Below are positions 40,135-48,258 of a stretch of DNA of 64,000 nt, piece after piece. The notes beneath the pieces were generated by a model. The model saw nothing but the letters and a program-made list of their open reading frames with translations. It searched no databases and was not told the origin of the DNA. A program made the translations under genes and the position numbers. Location of the stretch: IMG/VR virus record IMGVR_UViG_3300034072_000926, positions 105,621 to 169,620 of that record; one strand, given 5' to 3'. This DNA comes from a virus. The stretch's first letter is position 1; every line of letters begins with the position of its first letter.

Positions 40135-41910
40135 ATGATGAGCAAGCATAAGTTCGCAGTCGTTCAATTCAATCCCATCGTCGGTGACCTTGAAGGTAAT
40201 TTCCTCGGTCACATTTCCAATATCGAAGAAGCTGTTGCGCAAGGCGCGAAGATGGTCATCTTCCCCGAAATGTCGCTGACCGGCTACCCTCTGGAAGATC
40301 TTGTTCTCCGGCGCTCGTTTGTTGAGGCCGTTGAGGACTACATCGCAAAGCTGGTCGTGACGATTAACGAACGCTGGCCAGATATTGCCGTGATCTTCGG
40401 CGCACCAACGATCAATCATCACGACGATGAAGTATTCCAAGTTCACAACAGCGCATTCTACGTCTACAAGTCGGAGACCGCAGACGTTATCGACAAATAC
40501 GAACTGCCCAACTACGGCGTGTTCGACGAGAAGCGCGTTTTCAAAAGCGGCGAAGCCAAGGGCGGAATCATCGAATTTGAGGGTTATCGCATCGGTCTCA
40601 TGATCTGCGAAGACTGCTGGTTCCCCCGCGTGAGCGAAAGTCTTCTCGACCAACGAGCAGTGATGCTTCTGAGCATTAACGGTTCGCCCTATGAAATGGG
40701 CAAGAACGTTGTGCGTCGTCAGGTCATCGCAAAGCGCATCAAGGAAACTGGTCTGCCCTTCATGTATGTCAACATGGTCGGCGGTCAGGACGAACTCGTG
40801 TTTGATGGCGGATCGTTCTACTATGATGGAGAGACGGTCCAAGAAGCACCTCACTTCAAAGCTGGCATCACATATATGGATGTCACGCTGAACCTGCGCG
40901 GGCGCGGCGGAGATCATCACACCGGCTACACCTACGATTGGTCGCTGACCACTGACAACTATCCTAAGGTCGACGCCAGCGGAGTCAAGGAAGTCTACCA
41001 GGCGATACACATGGGTCTTAAGGACTACATGGGCAAGCAAAAGAATGCTCAAGGTGTCCCAGTATTCAGTCGTGCAGTCCTGGGTTATTCCGGTGGTGTC
41101 GACTCGGGCATTGTTGCTGCGGTCGCGTGTGACGCGCTCGGTCCGGAAAATGTCCATCTGGTCCGTCTGCCCAGCAAGTTCTCGTCGGCTGGTTCGCTAA
41201 CTGACGCAGAAGATGGTGCAATGCGTCTCGGAGCGCCCATGCGCACCATTCGTATCGAGCCGGTCGTGGATGCGCTTCGTCAAGCATATTGGGGCGCACA
41301 AGGTGGATGCAATTTCTACACCTATCGCAACAGTCAGCTCACTGGTGTAGCGGATGAGAATATCCAGGCGCGAGCACGTGGTAACATTCTGATGGCAATC
41401 AGCAATCAGGAAGGTCATATGCTTCTGACCACCGGCAATAAGTCGGAAGTCAGTGTCGGCTATTCGACCCTATATGGTGACATGAGTGGCGGATACAATC
41501 CGATCAAGGATGCCTATAAGACCACTGTTTGGGAATTGTGCCGCTGGCGCAATGGTCTGACCCAGGAGGAACTCGACGAACTGGGCTTCTCGGGTCGTGC
41601 AACTGAAGTTGTTCCGGAGGCAATCATCAGCAAGCCGCCGAGCGCAGAACTCCGTGCTGACCAGAAGGATAGCGACAGCCTTCCCGAATATCCTGTTCTC
41701 GATGCAATCCTTAAGGGGATGATTGAACAGGAGAAGAGCATCCGCACCCTCATCGAGGAAGGATTCAACGAAGCCGAGGTAACCAGAGTTCGGAATCTGG
41801 TTGACAATGCGGAATATAAGCGTAGACAGGCAGCACCGGGTGTCAAGCTTACGAGCAAGATTCACGGGCGCGATCGGCGCTACCCGATTGTCAATGCTTG
41901 GAGGGCTTAA
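40135..41910 (+). CDS. nadE: Glutamine-dependent NAD+ synthetase
   Basis: 591 residues (the second ATG at 40138 is better spaced from AAGG). The N-terminal nitrilase-type amidase has triad E45 (FPEMSLTGY), K121 (DKYELPNYGVFDEKR) and C158 (MICED), and makes ammonia from glutamine. The C-terminal synthetase has the PP-loop SGGVDS at 319-324 and later TGNKSEVSVGYSTLYGDMSGGY. It amidates nicotinic acid adenine dinucleotide to NAD+, the last Preiss-Handler step. Full length, all catalytic residues present. Followed two bases on by pncB. Codon use resembles the neighbouring phage genes only partly, suggesting cellular origin. Confidence 0.93.
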   Translation: MMSKHKFAVVQFNPIVGDLEGNFLGHISNIEEAVAQGAKMVIFPEMSLTGYPLEDLVLRRSFVEAVEDYIAKLVVTINERWPDIAVIFGAPTINHHDDEVFQVHNSAFYVYKSETADVIDKYELPNYGVFDEKRVFKSGEAKGGIIEFEGYRIGLMICEDCWFPRVSESLLDQRAVMLLSINGSPYEMGKNVVRRQVIAKRIKETGLPFMYVNMVGGQDELVFDGGSFYYDGETVQEAPHFKAGITYMDVTLNLRGRGGDHHTGYTYDWSLTTDNYPKVDASGVKEVYQAIHMGLKDYMGKQKNAQGVPVFSRAVLGYSGGVDSGIVAAVACDALGPENVHLVRLPSKFSSAGSLTDAEDGAMRLGAPMRTIRIEPVVDALRQAYWGAQGGCNFYTYRNSQLTGVADENIQARARGNILMAISNQEGHMLLTTGNKSEVSVGYSTLYGDMSGGYNPIKDAYKTTVWELCRWRNGLTQEELDELGFSGRATEVVPEAIISKPPSAELRADQKDSDSLPEYPVLDAILKGMIEQEKSIRTLIEEGFNEAEVTRVRNLVDNAEYKRRQAAPGVKLTSKIHGRDRRYPIVNAWRA

Positions 41911-41912
41911 TA

Positions 41913-43226
41913 ATGGTCGATATCGCACTTCGCGCTCATAATAAGAACTGGCGCCTCGATCCCATCATTCGGTCACTCCTCGATACCGATTTCTACAAAC
42001 TCATGATGGGGCAGTTCATCTGGGAACGCTATCCTATCCACATCGTGACGTTCGGCATGAAAAACCGAACCAAGTCCATCAATCTCGGCAAGGTCATTGA
42101 CGAGCAGGAACTTCGCGCACAACTCGATCACGTGATGTCGCTAAGCTTCACCAACAAAGAGCTCATCTGGCTGCAGGGTAATACCTTCTACGGCCAGGAA
42201 CGGATCTTCAAGCCCGGCTTCATCGAGTTTCTGCGTCGTCTGAAACTGCCACCCTATACTCTGACCCGTGACGAGAATGACGACTATGTCCTTCGATTCA
42301 CCGGCCAGTGGATGCAGGTCACGTTCTGGGAAATCTACGCGCTCTCGATTGTGAGCGAACTGAAGACCCGTGCGGCGCTGGCAAAGCTGAGCAAGTTCGA
42401 ACTGGACGTCCTCTACGCAAATGCCAAGGCAAAGCTTTGGAAGAAGCTGAAGGCAATCAAGGAAGCCGGCGTTCGTGGGCTGTCGGATATGGCAACTCGC
42501 CGTCGTCATTCCTTCCTCTGGCAGCGTTGGTGTGTTGAAGCCGCGAAGGAAATCCTCGGCGATGCCTTCTTGGGCACGAGCAATGCCTATCTCGCGATGG
42601 AACTCGACCTCGAAGCAATCGGCACGAATGCACATGAACTGCCGATGACCCTCGCGGCGATCAAGGCCGGCCAGGGCGGCTCGGACGAGGACATTCGTAA
42701 TGTCCAATACGAGGTCCTCAAGGGCTGGCAGAACCAGTATTCGGGCAATGTGTTGGTTGCGCTGCCTGATACTTTCGGCACGACGCAGTTCCTCAAGGAT
42801 GCTCCGCAATGGGTTGCCAACTGGAGGGGCTTCCGTCCGGACTCGAAGGCTCCTGACGAAGCGACCGAAGAGCTGATTGCATTCTGGAAGCGTATGGGAG
42901 TCGATCCGGCAAAGAAGCTGGTCCTCTACAGCGATGGTCTGGACGTCGATGAAATCATCCGCATCTGGAACAAGTGGAATGGTATCGTGACGGTCGGCTT
43001 CGGCTGGGGCACGATGTTTGCAAATGATTTCATCGGCTGCGATCCCACTGAAAGCAATCTGCTCGATCCAATCTCGATCGTTTGCAAGGTCATTGAAGCC
43101 GATGGTCACCCGGCCGTGAAGCTGTCAGACAACTATACCAAGGCAACTGGCGCTGAGGAAGAAGTCGATTATTATCGACGCATCTTCGGACATGAGGGCA
43201 TGAAGGATGCCCCGGTGTTCGTGTAA
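41913..43226 (+). CDS. pncB: Nicotinate phosphoribosyltransferase
   Basis: 437 residues from ATG 41913 with GGAGGG seven bases upstream. SLLDTDFYKLMMGQFI at 21-36 and TFWEIYALSIVSEL are NAPRTase signatures, followed by SDMATRRRHSF, FLGTSNAYLAMEL and GWGTMFAND (phosphoribosyl-binding region). It joins nicotinic acid and PRPP to NaMN, the first committed Preiss-Handler step. The usual bacterial length (~400-440). Cotranscribed with nadE. Confidence 0.93.
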   Translation: MVDIALRAHNKNWRLDPIIRSLLDTDFYKLMMGQFIWERYPIHIVTFGMKNRTKSINLGKVIDEQELRAQLDHVMSLSFTNKELIWLQGNTFYGQERIFKPGFIEFLRRLKLPPYTLTRDENDDYVLRFTGQWMQVTFWEIYALSIVSELKTRAALAKLSKFELDVLYANAKAKLWKKLKAIKEAGVRGLSDMATRRRHSFLWQRWCVEAAKEILGDAFLGTSNAYLAMELDLEAIGTNAHELPMTLAAIKAGQGGSDEDIRNVQYEVLKGWQNQYSGNVLVALPDTFGTTQFLKDAPQWVANWRGFRPDSKAPDEATEELIAFWKRMGVDPAKKLVLYSDGLDVDEIIRIWNKWNGIVTVGFGWGTMFANDFIGCDPTESNLLDPISIVCKVIEADGHPAVKLSDNYTKATGAEEEVDYYRRIFGHEGMKDAPVFV

Positions 43227-43321
43227 TGGGCATCAAAGACCATAGTGGGACTTGGAGACCAAGTTGCCCGACTGGCAATGCGCTGGATGATTTCCTCTAT
43301 TCTTCAAGAAAGGAGCCGAAG

Positions 43322-43540
43322 GTGGCGAACGTAGAAGTCAAGGTCGAGAAGACCTTCAATTTCACTGAAGAAGCCATCCGGCAGATCCTTTCGGAGTATC
43401 TCGCCGAAAAGCATTCCATCAATGTGGATCCCAGTGCTTTCAAAATGAAGATCACTGATTCCTCATATGGTGGCTATCGGGAAGATCAGTTCATTCCAGC
43501 AAAGCTGGATGGCTTCAGCGTGACGGTGACCAGCGTATGA
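43322..43540 (+). CDS. Unknown small protein
   Basis: 72 residues from GTG 43322 with AAAGGAG six bases upstream. The frame is open back to an ATG at 43226 that overlaps the pncB stop, giving a 104-residue alternative. FNFTEEAIRQILSEYLAEKH is an amphipathic helix; the end is beta-rich. No domain recognised. Confidence 0.5.
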   Translation: MANVEVKVEKTFNFTEEAIRQILSEYLAEKHSINVDPSAFKMKITDSSYGGYREDQFIPAKLDGFSVTVTSV

Positions 43541-43758
43541 AAGGCAAACACCTCGTATTCCGTATTTGGAACGATACCCAGATGTGGTATTGTGGTCGAA
43601 CTTCCGGCCTGCGAGGTGGAACCTGGCCTGAAGAATGGACGCCAGACAAGACGACAGCGACCTGGCTCACCCAGAAACAAGCCAAGCGATTGATTGACGC
43701 ACAACGTCATCAATTGTTCACTTGTGGTGCTGAGCCCTCATTTACGATTGTTTACTGA
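43537..43758 (+). CDS. Unknown small protein
   Basis: 73 residues, ATGA overlap with the previous stop. Trp-rich (RIWNDTQMWYCGRTSGLRGGTW, ATWLTQKQAKRLID). The pattern 'WLTxxxAKxLI' recurs in small phage proteins. Function unknown. Confidence 0.5.
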   Translation: MKGKHLVFRIWNDTQMWYCGRTSGLRGGTWPEEWTPDKTTATWLTQKQAKRLIDAQRHQLFTCGAEPSFTIVY

Positions 43759-44099
43759 TGGGCACTTCTAATCCACGCTACAGTTGCTCTAGCCCGACCT
43801 GTAATGCGAAGATCACTCGCAATCAGCTACGTGGCAGCAATGGTATCTGCATCTACTGTAAGACCCCTATGAAGCACACTAGCTGGATGGGCGGACAACA
43901 GGCAACACTTGGTCAGCTTCTAACTATTCCAAAGTCCGAAGAGGCTGAGTTGAAAACACTTGCCGAAACTGTCGGGTTGGAAACGAAAGATCTTATCTCA
44001 GCAGCAATCGTCCTCAAGCTAAAAGAATGGTTGGCTGCGGAAAATGTTGAAAAAGCAGTGAAGCAGGACTTAATGCTTGAGAAACTATCAAGGAGTTAA
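43758..44099 (+). CDS. Small zinc-ribbon protein
   Basis: 113 residues. CSSPTCNAKI and CIYCK give a four-cysteine ribbon in the first 36 residues; the rest is helical (EEAELKTLAETVGLETKDLISAAIVLKL), perhaps a ribbon-helix-type DNA-binding region. Start overlaps the preceding stop by one base. Confidence 0.55.
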   Translation: MGTSNPRYSCSSPTCNAKITRNQLRGSNGICIYCKTPMKHTSWMGGQQATLGQLLTIPKSEEAELKTLAETVGLETKDLISAAIVLKLKEWLAAENVEKAVKQDLMLEKLSRS

Positions 44100-44101
44100 T
44101 C

Positions 44102-44278
44102 ATGTATAAGGTCATCGGTGGAGTTTACACCAACACTGAATTTTCAGAGCTTGAACAGGGCACCCAGGAGTGCTATGGACCGTTTAACACATACGAGGAA
44201 GCATACTCGGCGTGGAACGGTGCAACATGGGCTAAGGTAGATAATTGCTGCCATCGCCTACAGATTATGGAGATATAA
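44102..44278 (+). CDS. Small protein resembling DUF4170
   Basis: 58 residues, ATG 44102 just after the previous stop. VIGGVYTNTEFSELEQGT, CYGPFNTYEEAYSAWNG and WAKVDNCCHRLQI follow the pattern I recall for DUF4170, a small family common in alphaproteobacteria. Its stop overlaps the Nudix start (TAATG). Supports an alphaproteobacterial host. Function unknown. Confidence 0.6.
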   Translation: MYKVIGGVYTNTEFSELEQGTQECYGPFNTYEEAYSAWNGATWAKVDNCCHRLQIMEI

Positions 44279-44916
44279 TGGCTTACTGTTATCCGTTTCG
44301 CATGGCAAGTGGCACCGCTACGATGCTTCCTATCGACGCAAAGAACAATCGTGTGCTTCTCGGCGTTCGCTCAAAGACCGCTTGGGTCTATCCCAGCAAG
44401 CTGAGCCTGGCCGGTGGCTTCATGGAAGCCCGCTTTGTCAAGGAACAGGATACGGACTTAATGTCTCAGGCACGCCAGTTCGTCATGAAGCTGATGGGCT
44501 GGAAGCTGGTCGCTGACGAATATGCCGAAGGCGAGAATCTCGAAGAGTGTGCTGTTCGTGAACTCGGTGAGGAAATGCTCATCGACGTTGCAATCGAGCA
44601 GCTCAAGATGTTCACGGTGCGTTCCAACTGTCGCACCGATACCCGCGCGCATGTGATCAATGCCTGTTATTGGTTCGAGCTGACTGACGAGCAGATTGCT
44701 GCCGCGACTGCCGGCGATGACCTCGAAGAACTTGTCTGGGTTAATATCGACGAATTCGATATTGAACTGCCCTACGCTGCCCTTGAGGCAAAGTGGGACA
44801 TGGCGTTCAATCACTTCGAAGTCATGCTCCAGGGCATTGCCGACTGGCGCAAGGAAAAGAACTATGAGCGACTGGTTCGTCTGGAACAGGACCTGAAAGC
44901 CCGAGAGGTGATCTAA
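44278..44916 (+). CDS. Nudix hydrolase
   Basis: 212 residues from ATG 44278. GTATMLPIDAKNNRVLLGVRSK, SLAGGFMEA, and the Nudix helix ENLEECAVRELGEEMLI (REUxEE part exact). About 35 residues are inserted between GGFMEA and the helix, and the last Gly of the box is replaced. Nudix enzymes cleave X-linked nucleoside diphosphates; here, inside NAD+ genes, ADP-ribose, NADH or NAD-capped RNA are plausible substrates, unproven. Confidence 0.8.
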   Translation: MAYCYPFRMASGTATMLPIDAKNNRVLLGVRSKTAWVYPSKLSLAGGFMEARFVKEQDTDLMSQARQFVMKLMGWKLVADEYAEGENLEECAVRELGEEMLIDVAIEQLKMFTVRSNCRTDTRAHVINACYWFELTDEQIAAATAGDDLEELVWVNIDEFDIELPYAALEAKWDMAFNHFEVMLQGIADWRKEKNYERLVRLEQDLKAREVI

Positions 44917-45522
44917 ATGGCAAGACGTGTAGCCATGGCAGCGATGCGGACACAGCCTATTCATTTGGGCCATACCGCAATCGCGAATGCAATGACTGCC
45001 AACTTTGACGAAGTGATCATCTTCAACGGGTCGGCAGACAAGCCAATCAGCATCTCAAATCCATTCCCTGTCGAGATCCGAATCCAAATGTGGAAGAGGA
45101 TCTTCGGGGATCGTATCAAGCTCGTTCCGGTATCTGATCTCGGCGCGACCACTGACACTACGGAATGGTGCGACTATCTGTTGAAGAAAGCCAAGCAATT
45201 GGGTTTGCCTGAGCCAACAGATTATTTCACCGGCTCACCTGCTGATGCGGTCTGGTATCGCGGTCGTTTCTTCAACAAGGAATGCAATTCACCGGCCGAT
45301 GATGACACTGACGAGTTCATTGCTCGTTACATGCCAAATGGCGTGTTCAGGCAGCTTCATCTAGTCGACCGGACGCAGAACTACATTCCCAGCGCGACCG
45401 AACTACGTCAGTTCATGGTCACGCGAGATGATGGTTGGAAACGCTGGGTTCCAACCGTCATACATGACTTAGTTGAAGAGCACTTTCCAGAAGAATTCAA
45501 GGTTAAGCACCGCGACGTCTAG
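44917..45522 (+). CDS. NMN/NaMN adenylyltransferase
   Basis: 201 residues. Nucleotidyltransferase signature RTQPIHLGHTAIA (HxGH at 16-19) and, near the end, IPSATELRQFM, equivalent to the ISxTxxR motif of NMNATs. VIIFNGSADKPISISNPF and DYFTGSPADAVWYRG fit the adenylyl-binding core. It makes NaAD from NaMN and ATP (or NAD+ from NMN). Directly follows the Nudix gene. Its 3' end overlaps the converging GIY-YIG gene by 20 bases. Confidence 0.85.
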   Translation: MARRVAMAAMRTQPIHLGHTAIANAMTANFDEVIIFNGSADKPISISNPFPVEIRIQMWKRIFGDRIKLVPVSDLGATTDTTEWCDYLLKKAKQLGLPEPTDYFTGSPADAVWYRGRFFNKECNSPADDDTDEFIARYMPNGVFRQLHLVDRTQNYIPSATELRQFMVTRDDGWKRWVPTVIHDLVEEHFPEEFKVKHRDV

Positions 45523-46045
45523 TTTCCCATGCCTTTTTATTGCGGGCCGACCTCTCTTCTTTAGAGAAGTTGGCCCAAGCAGTCTTCTGCTTGTCTGACA
45601 TATCTTTCTTTGTTTCTTCGGTATGTTTAAGACCAAGTCGATGACTTTTCTCACCAGGCTTATGTGGGTTATTTGTTCGCATACGTTCTTTAACTACTGA
45701 ACTTGCAGGACGGCCTTTTGCTGACGGTGGATTAGCATCAATACATAGATTTGTAAGAATGCCATCTTTATCAAACTTCCTGCGACCGTATTTTATAATC
45801 TCTTGTCGTTCTAATTGACAGGCTTCCTCATTTTCTAAGTTCTCAAAAACTTTAACAATCGAGGGTTCAAAGCCAGCCTCTCGGATTTTAGAAATTACAT
45901 TATCCTTAAAAGGGTTCTCGTTTCTATTTCGACCAGTTAGATGCTCATTTGCCCTATTGCCTTTACCTTTTCCAACATAGAATACTGTGTCAGTTCTAGG
46001 ATCAATTAAATGATAGACGTAAAATACATTTGAAATCTTTGTCAT
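45503..46045 (-). CDS. GIY-YIG homing endonuclease with NUMOD3 repeats
   Basis: 180 residues on the opposite strand to its surroundings. FYVYHLIDPRTDTVFYVGKGKG carries the GIY-YIG motif equivalents. The C-terminal part has NUMOD3-like DNA-binding motifs (GLKHTEETKKDMSDKQK, FSKEERSARNKKAWETRR). AT-rich compared with flanking genes and inserted between the NMNAT gene and the 46084 gene: a free-standing mobile gene. Its 5' end overlaps the early promoter of the 46084 gene. Confidence 0.88.
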   Translation of the reverse strand: MTKISNVFYVYHLIDPRTDTVFYVGKGKGNRANEHLTGRNRNENPFKDNVISKIREAGFEPSIVKVFENLENEEACQLERQEIIKYGRRKFDKDGILTNLCIDANPPSAKGRPASSVVKERMRTNNPHKPGEKSHRLGLKHTEETKKDMSDKQKTAWANFSKEERSARNKKAWETRRRGA

Positions 46046-46058
46046 ATCTAACTATACA
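46030..46058 (+). promoter_or_regulatory. Early promoter, TTGAAA-17-TATACA
   Basis: -35 46030-46035, -10 46053-46058; drives the 46084 gene. Confidence 0.55.
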
Positions 46059-46083
46059 TTGGAAACGATCGAAAGGACAATTT

Positions 46084-46347
46084 ATGGGCGACATGGGCGA
46101 ACTGTTCAATGATCTTAAGGATCTGCGAAAGGAACAGAGAGCGGCTCGGTCAACGCAAGCTGGCGCAATGTTCGATGATGTTGCAAAGATGGTCGATAAG
46201 ATTTCGGTCGATCCGAGTGGCACATGGAACATTGTGAAGCGGGACAATAAGATTCAGTTCTATCCCACAAAGGGAACATGGCAACACCGAGGAAGGATGT
46301 TGCGTGGAGGGATTCATTCCTTTATGAACTGGCTTGAGAAACTGTAA
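46084..46347 (+). CDS. Unknown small early protein
   Basis: 87 residues from ATG 46084 with AAAGGA upstream. N-terminal helix (LFNDLKDLRKEQRAARSTQ), then a beta-rich basic C-terminus (WNIVKRDNKIQFYPTKGTWQHRGRMLRGG) that could bind nucleic acid. The motif 'KIxFYPxxGTWQHRGxxxxG' is recalled from other phage hypotheticals. Confidence 0.55.
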   Translation: MGDMGELFNDLKDLRKEQRAARSTQAGAMFDDVAKMVDKISVDPSGTWNIVKRDNKIQFYPTKGTWQHRGRMLRGGIHSFMNWLEKL

Positions 46348-46356
46348 GAGGGAAAT

Positions 46357-46827
46357 ATGACCGCAATCATTCAGACCATCGAATCCGTCGAAGCATACGG
46401 CGAGAATCTCTCGATTGTGACCACGAGCGAAGGCAACAAGGTCATCGCCAACAAAAAGGAAGACGGATCATTCCGTTGGACTGCTGGTGAACTCGTCGCT
46501 TACGTCAGCGAAGGTTCTATCCTTCCTGAGGATGTGCTCAAGGATCGCGGATACTGGGACACTGAAAAGAACCGCGGTCTTCTCGATGGCGGTCCTCGCA
46601 ATCGTGTGAAGATGAAGAAGCTCGCTGGGTTCGAATCGCGCGGTCTTCTTTTCAAGGTCGATTCGCATAAAGTCATCGAAAATGCCGGCGAAGAAGGTCG
46701 CTTCATAGATGCGGTCATTCGGTATGACCATCACGAGGATGGCATGCGCTCCGTTGGAGACATCCAAGAGGTAAAGGTCGGCGACGACGTCTCGGAGTTC
46801 TTCGGTATCACGGAGTTCCAGGGATGA
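46357..46827 (+). CDS. OB-fold protein like the N-terminal domain of Rnl5-type RNA ligases
   Basis: 156 residues. The order ESVEAYGENLSIVTTSEGNKVIANK, GELVAYVSEGSILPEDVLK, RNRVKMKKLAGFESRGLLF matches the N-terminal OB domain of DRB0094-type RNA ligases ('GdxVvYIexdsilP... RI..kklrG..SqGLl'), but the catalytic domain does not follow. A separate ligase catalytic protein lies 2 kb downstream (48909-49565). It may be its detached partner. Confidence 0.6.
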   Translation: MTAIIQTIESVEAYGENLSIVTTSEGNKVIANKKEDGSFRWTAGELVAYVSEGSILPEDVLKDRGYWDTEKNRGLLDGGPRNRVKMKKLAGFESRGLLFKVDSHKVIENAGEEGRFIDAVIRYDHHEDGMRSVGDIQEVKVGDDVSEFFGITEFQG

Positions 46828-47090
46828 TCACCTTCGATGATTGGTGTCGAGATGTTCGCTCGAAATATGAGCAACAATTCGGCATCAAGCCAGCAGCCGC
46901 TCCGAATCTTGTCAATCTATCAAGCATCATTCAGGAACGGATGATGCGTTGTGGATTGGAAGCTCGTGCATTCCAACTTGATGATGATAGGGATACTATC
47001 GCGATCCTTGCCCATCACACATTGCTGTATGATGACATCAAGACTCGTAAAGGTGTGAATGATCCTTCCCGCCTCTACGGCGTAGGTTGA
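46824..47090 (+). CDS. Unknown small protein
   Basis: 88 residues, ATGA overlap with the previous stop. Helical, with LSSIIQERMMRCGLEARAFQLDDDRD. No domain recognised. The bases just past its stop form the pncA early promoter. Confidence 0.5.
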   Translation: MITFDDWCRDVRSKYEQQFGIKPAAAPNLVNLSSIIQERMMRCGLEARAFQLDDDRDTIAILAHHTLLYDDIKTRKGVNDPSRLYGVG

Positions 47091-47116
47091 CACAACTGCC
47101 AACCTGTCGTATTATA
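47088..47116 (+). promoter_or_regulatory. Early promoter, TTGACA-17-TATTAT
   Basis: Near-consensus sigma70 promoter for pncA: -35 47088-47093, -10 47111-47116. Confidence 0.75.
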
Positions 47117-47163
47117 AGATAAATAGGGATGGTGGTTAATCGACTGGTTGAATCACCATCCCA
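47101..47163 (+). promoter_or_regulatory. Interleaved stems (pseudoknot-like) in the pncA leader
   Basis: 47101-47110 pairs with 47142-47151 (9 of 10), and 47127-47135 with 47155-47163 (9 of 9), in A-B-A'-B' order. The first arm is in the promoter spacer, so only read-through RNA has both. Confidence 0.5.
47119..47126 (+). promoter_or_regulatory. Late promoter, GATAAATA
   Basis: Immediately downstream of the early -10; suggests late as well as early expression of pncA. Confidence 0.45.
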
Positions 47164-47190
47164 TGAACCTCAATGAAAGTTGGAGGCAAT

Positions 47191-47793
47191 ATGAAAAAGT
47201 TCCTTGTCGTTATCGACACACAATATGACTTCGTTATGCCAAAGGGTGCCCTCTATGTGAAGGGCGCAGAGAACATCATTCTCCCCGGCATCGACTTCCT
47301 CGCAAATCTGAACCCCGACGAATATTGTGGTGTTCTGTTCACCTACGACACTCATACGCCGTCGGTTTACGAGGGTTCGCCCGAAAGCGAACAATTCCCC
47401 ATTCACTGTGTGAAGAGGACGTTCGGCTGGACCAACGTCTTCAACGACCAAATCATCCACAAGAACATTCCAGTGTCGCGTCTCGACAAAGGTGTGTTCA
47501 ATATGTGGGAAGAAGCTGATCTGCGTATGGAACGCTTTGATCGTTCCACTTCTATTATCCGTCCAGTTATTGACATGCTGGTCCGAGACGACTTTTTCCT
47601 CGATCTGGCCAGCAAGGACGTTGAAATCGAAATCTTCGGCGTAGCTTCCGACTATTGCGTGAAGTGGGCGGTTGATGGTTTCGTGAAGCGTGGCTTCAAG
47701 GTCAAGGTCATCGACGAACTGTGCCGTGGCATCATGCAGACGGCTCAGGAAACTTTCGATGCTCCTGAATATGTAACGGTCGAGGTCGTGTAA
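47191..47793 (+). CDS. pncA: Nicotinamidase (isochorismatase family)
   Basis: 200 residues from ATG 47191 with GGAGG upstream. Catalytic triad D9 (VVIDTQYDF), K100 (RLDKGVF) and C156 (AS-DYCVKWA). Metal ligands D53 and H55 (TYDTHT) and H72 (PIHC) are in place. It deamidates nicotinamide to nicotinic acid, feeding pncB. Nicotinamide is what NADase defence effectors release from NAD+. Separate early and late promoters. Confidence 0.9.
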   Translation: MKKFLVVIDTQYDFVMPKGALYVKGAENIILPGIDFLANLNPDEYCGVLFTYDTHTPSVYEGSPESEQFPIHCVKRTFGWTNVFNDQIIHKNIPVSRLDKGVFNMWEEADLRMERFDRSTSIIRPVIDMLVRDDFFLDLASKDVEIEIFGVASDYCVKWAVDGFVKRGFKVKVIDELCRGIMQTAQETFDAPEYVTVEVV

Positions 47794-48251
47794 TGGGCAA
47801 GATCATCACAAGCCCAGAACCAGTTAGTCATCCGTTCCAAAAGGCGATCTTCCTCGCAGGCGGTATCTCGAACTGCCCTGACTGGCAGACCCCTGTCGCC
47901 GAACGTATCGCAGCAGAGACTGACGCCGTGGTCTATAATCCACGCCGGCTCGACTTCGATATGTCGGCGTATGAAGAAATCTCTCGCCAGCAGATCATTT
48001 GGGAATGGCATGCCTTGAGGACTGCGGCATTCAATCTCTTTTGGTTCCCCGAAGAGACACTCTGCCCAATCACGCTACTGGAATATGGGTCGGCTATGGA
48101 ACGCTTGCGTCCCGGTGCTCTTATGTGCGGAACTCATCCGAACTATCAGCGTCGCTTCGATATCATCGAGCAAGCCAAGCTCAAGCAACACGATCCAATA
48201 TACGATAGTCTCGAGACTCTTGTGGACCAAACGATCGCAATGCTCAAATAA
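47793..48251 (+). CDS. Nucleoside 2-deoxyribosyltransferase-like protein
   Basis: 152 residues. FLAGGISNCPDWQTPVAERI, VVYNPRRLDFD, QQIIWEWHALRTAAFNLFWFPEETLCPITLLEYGSAM follow the Nuc_deoxyri_tr2 family, a Rossmann-like fold related to the TIR/SLOG group that cleaves N-glycosidic bonds. Start overlaps the pncA stop (TAATG), so it is coupled to nicotinamidase. It may act on a nucleotide of NAD+ metabolism or on deoxynucleosides; substrate unknown. Confidence 0.7.
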   Translation: MGKIITSPEPVSHPFQKAIFLAGGISNCPDWQTPVAERIAAETDAVVYNPRRLDFDMSAYEEISRQQIIWEWHALRTAAFNLFWFPEETLCPITLLEYGSAMERLRPGALMCGTHPNYQRRFDIIEQAKLKQHDPIYDSLETLVDQTIAMLK

Positions 48252-48254
48252 ATA
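48247..48254 (+). promoter_or_regulatory. Possible late promoter, AATAAATA
   Basis: At the end of the preceding gene, only five bases before GTG 48259, so late RNA would begin at or after that codon. Confidence 0.35.
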
Positions 48255-48258
48255 ATGG

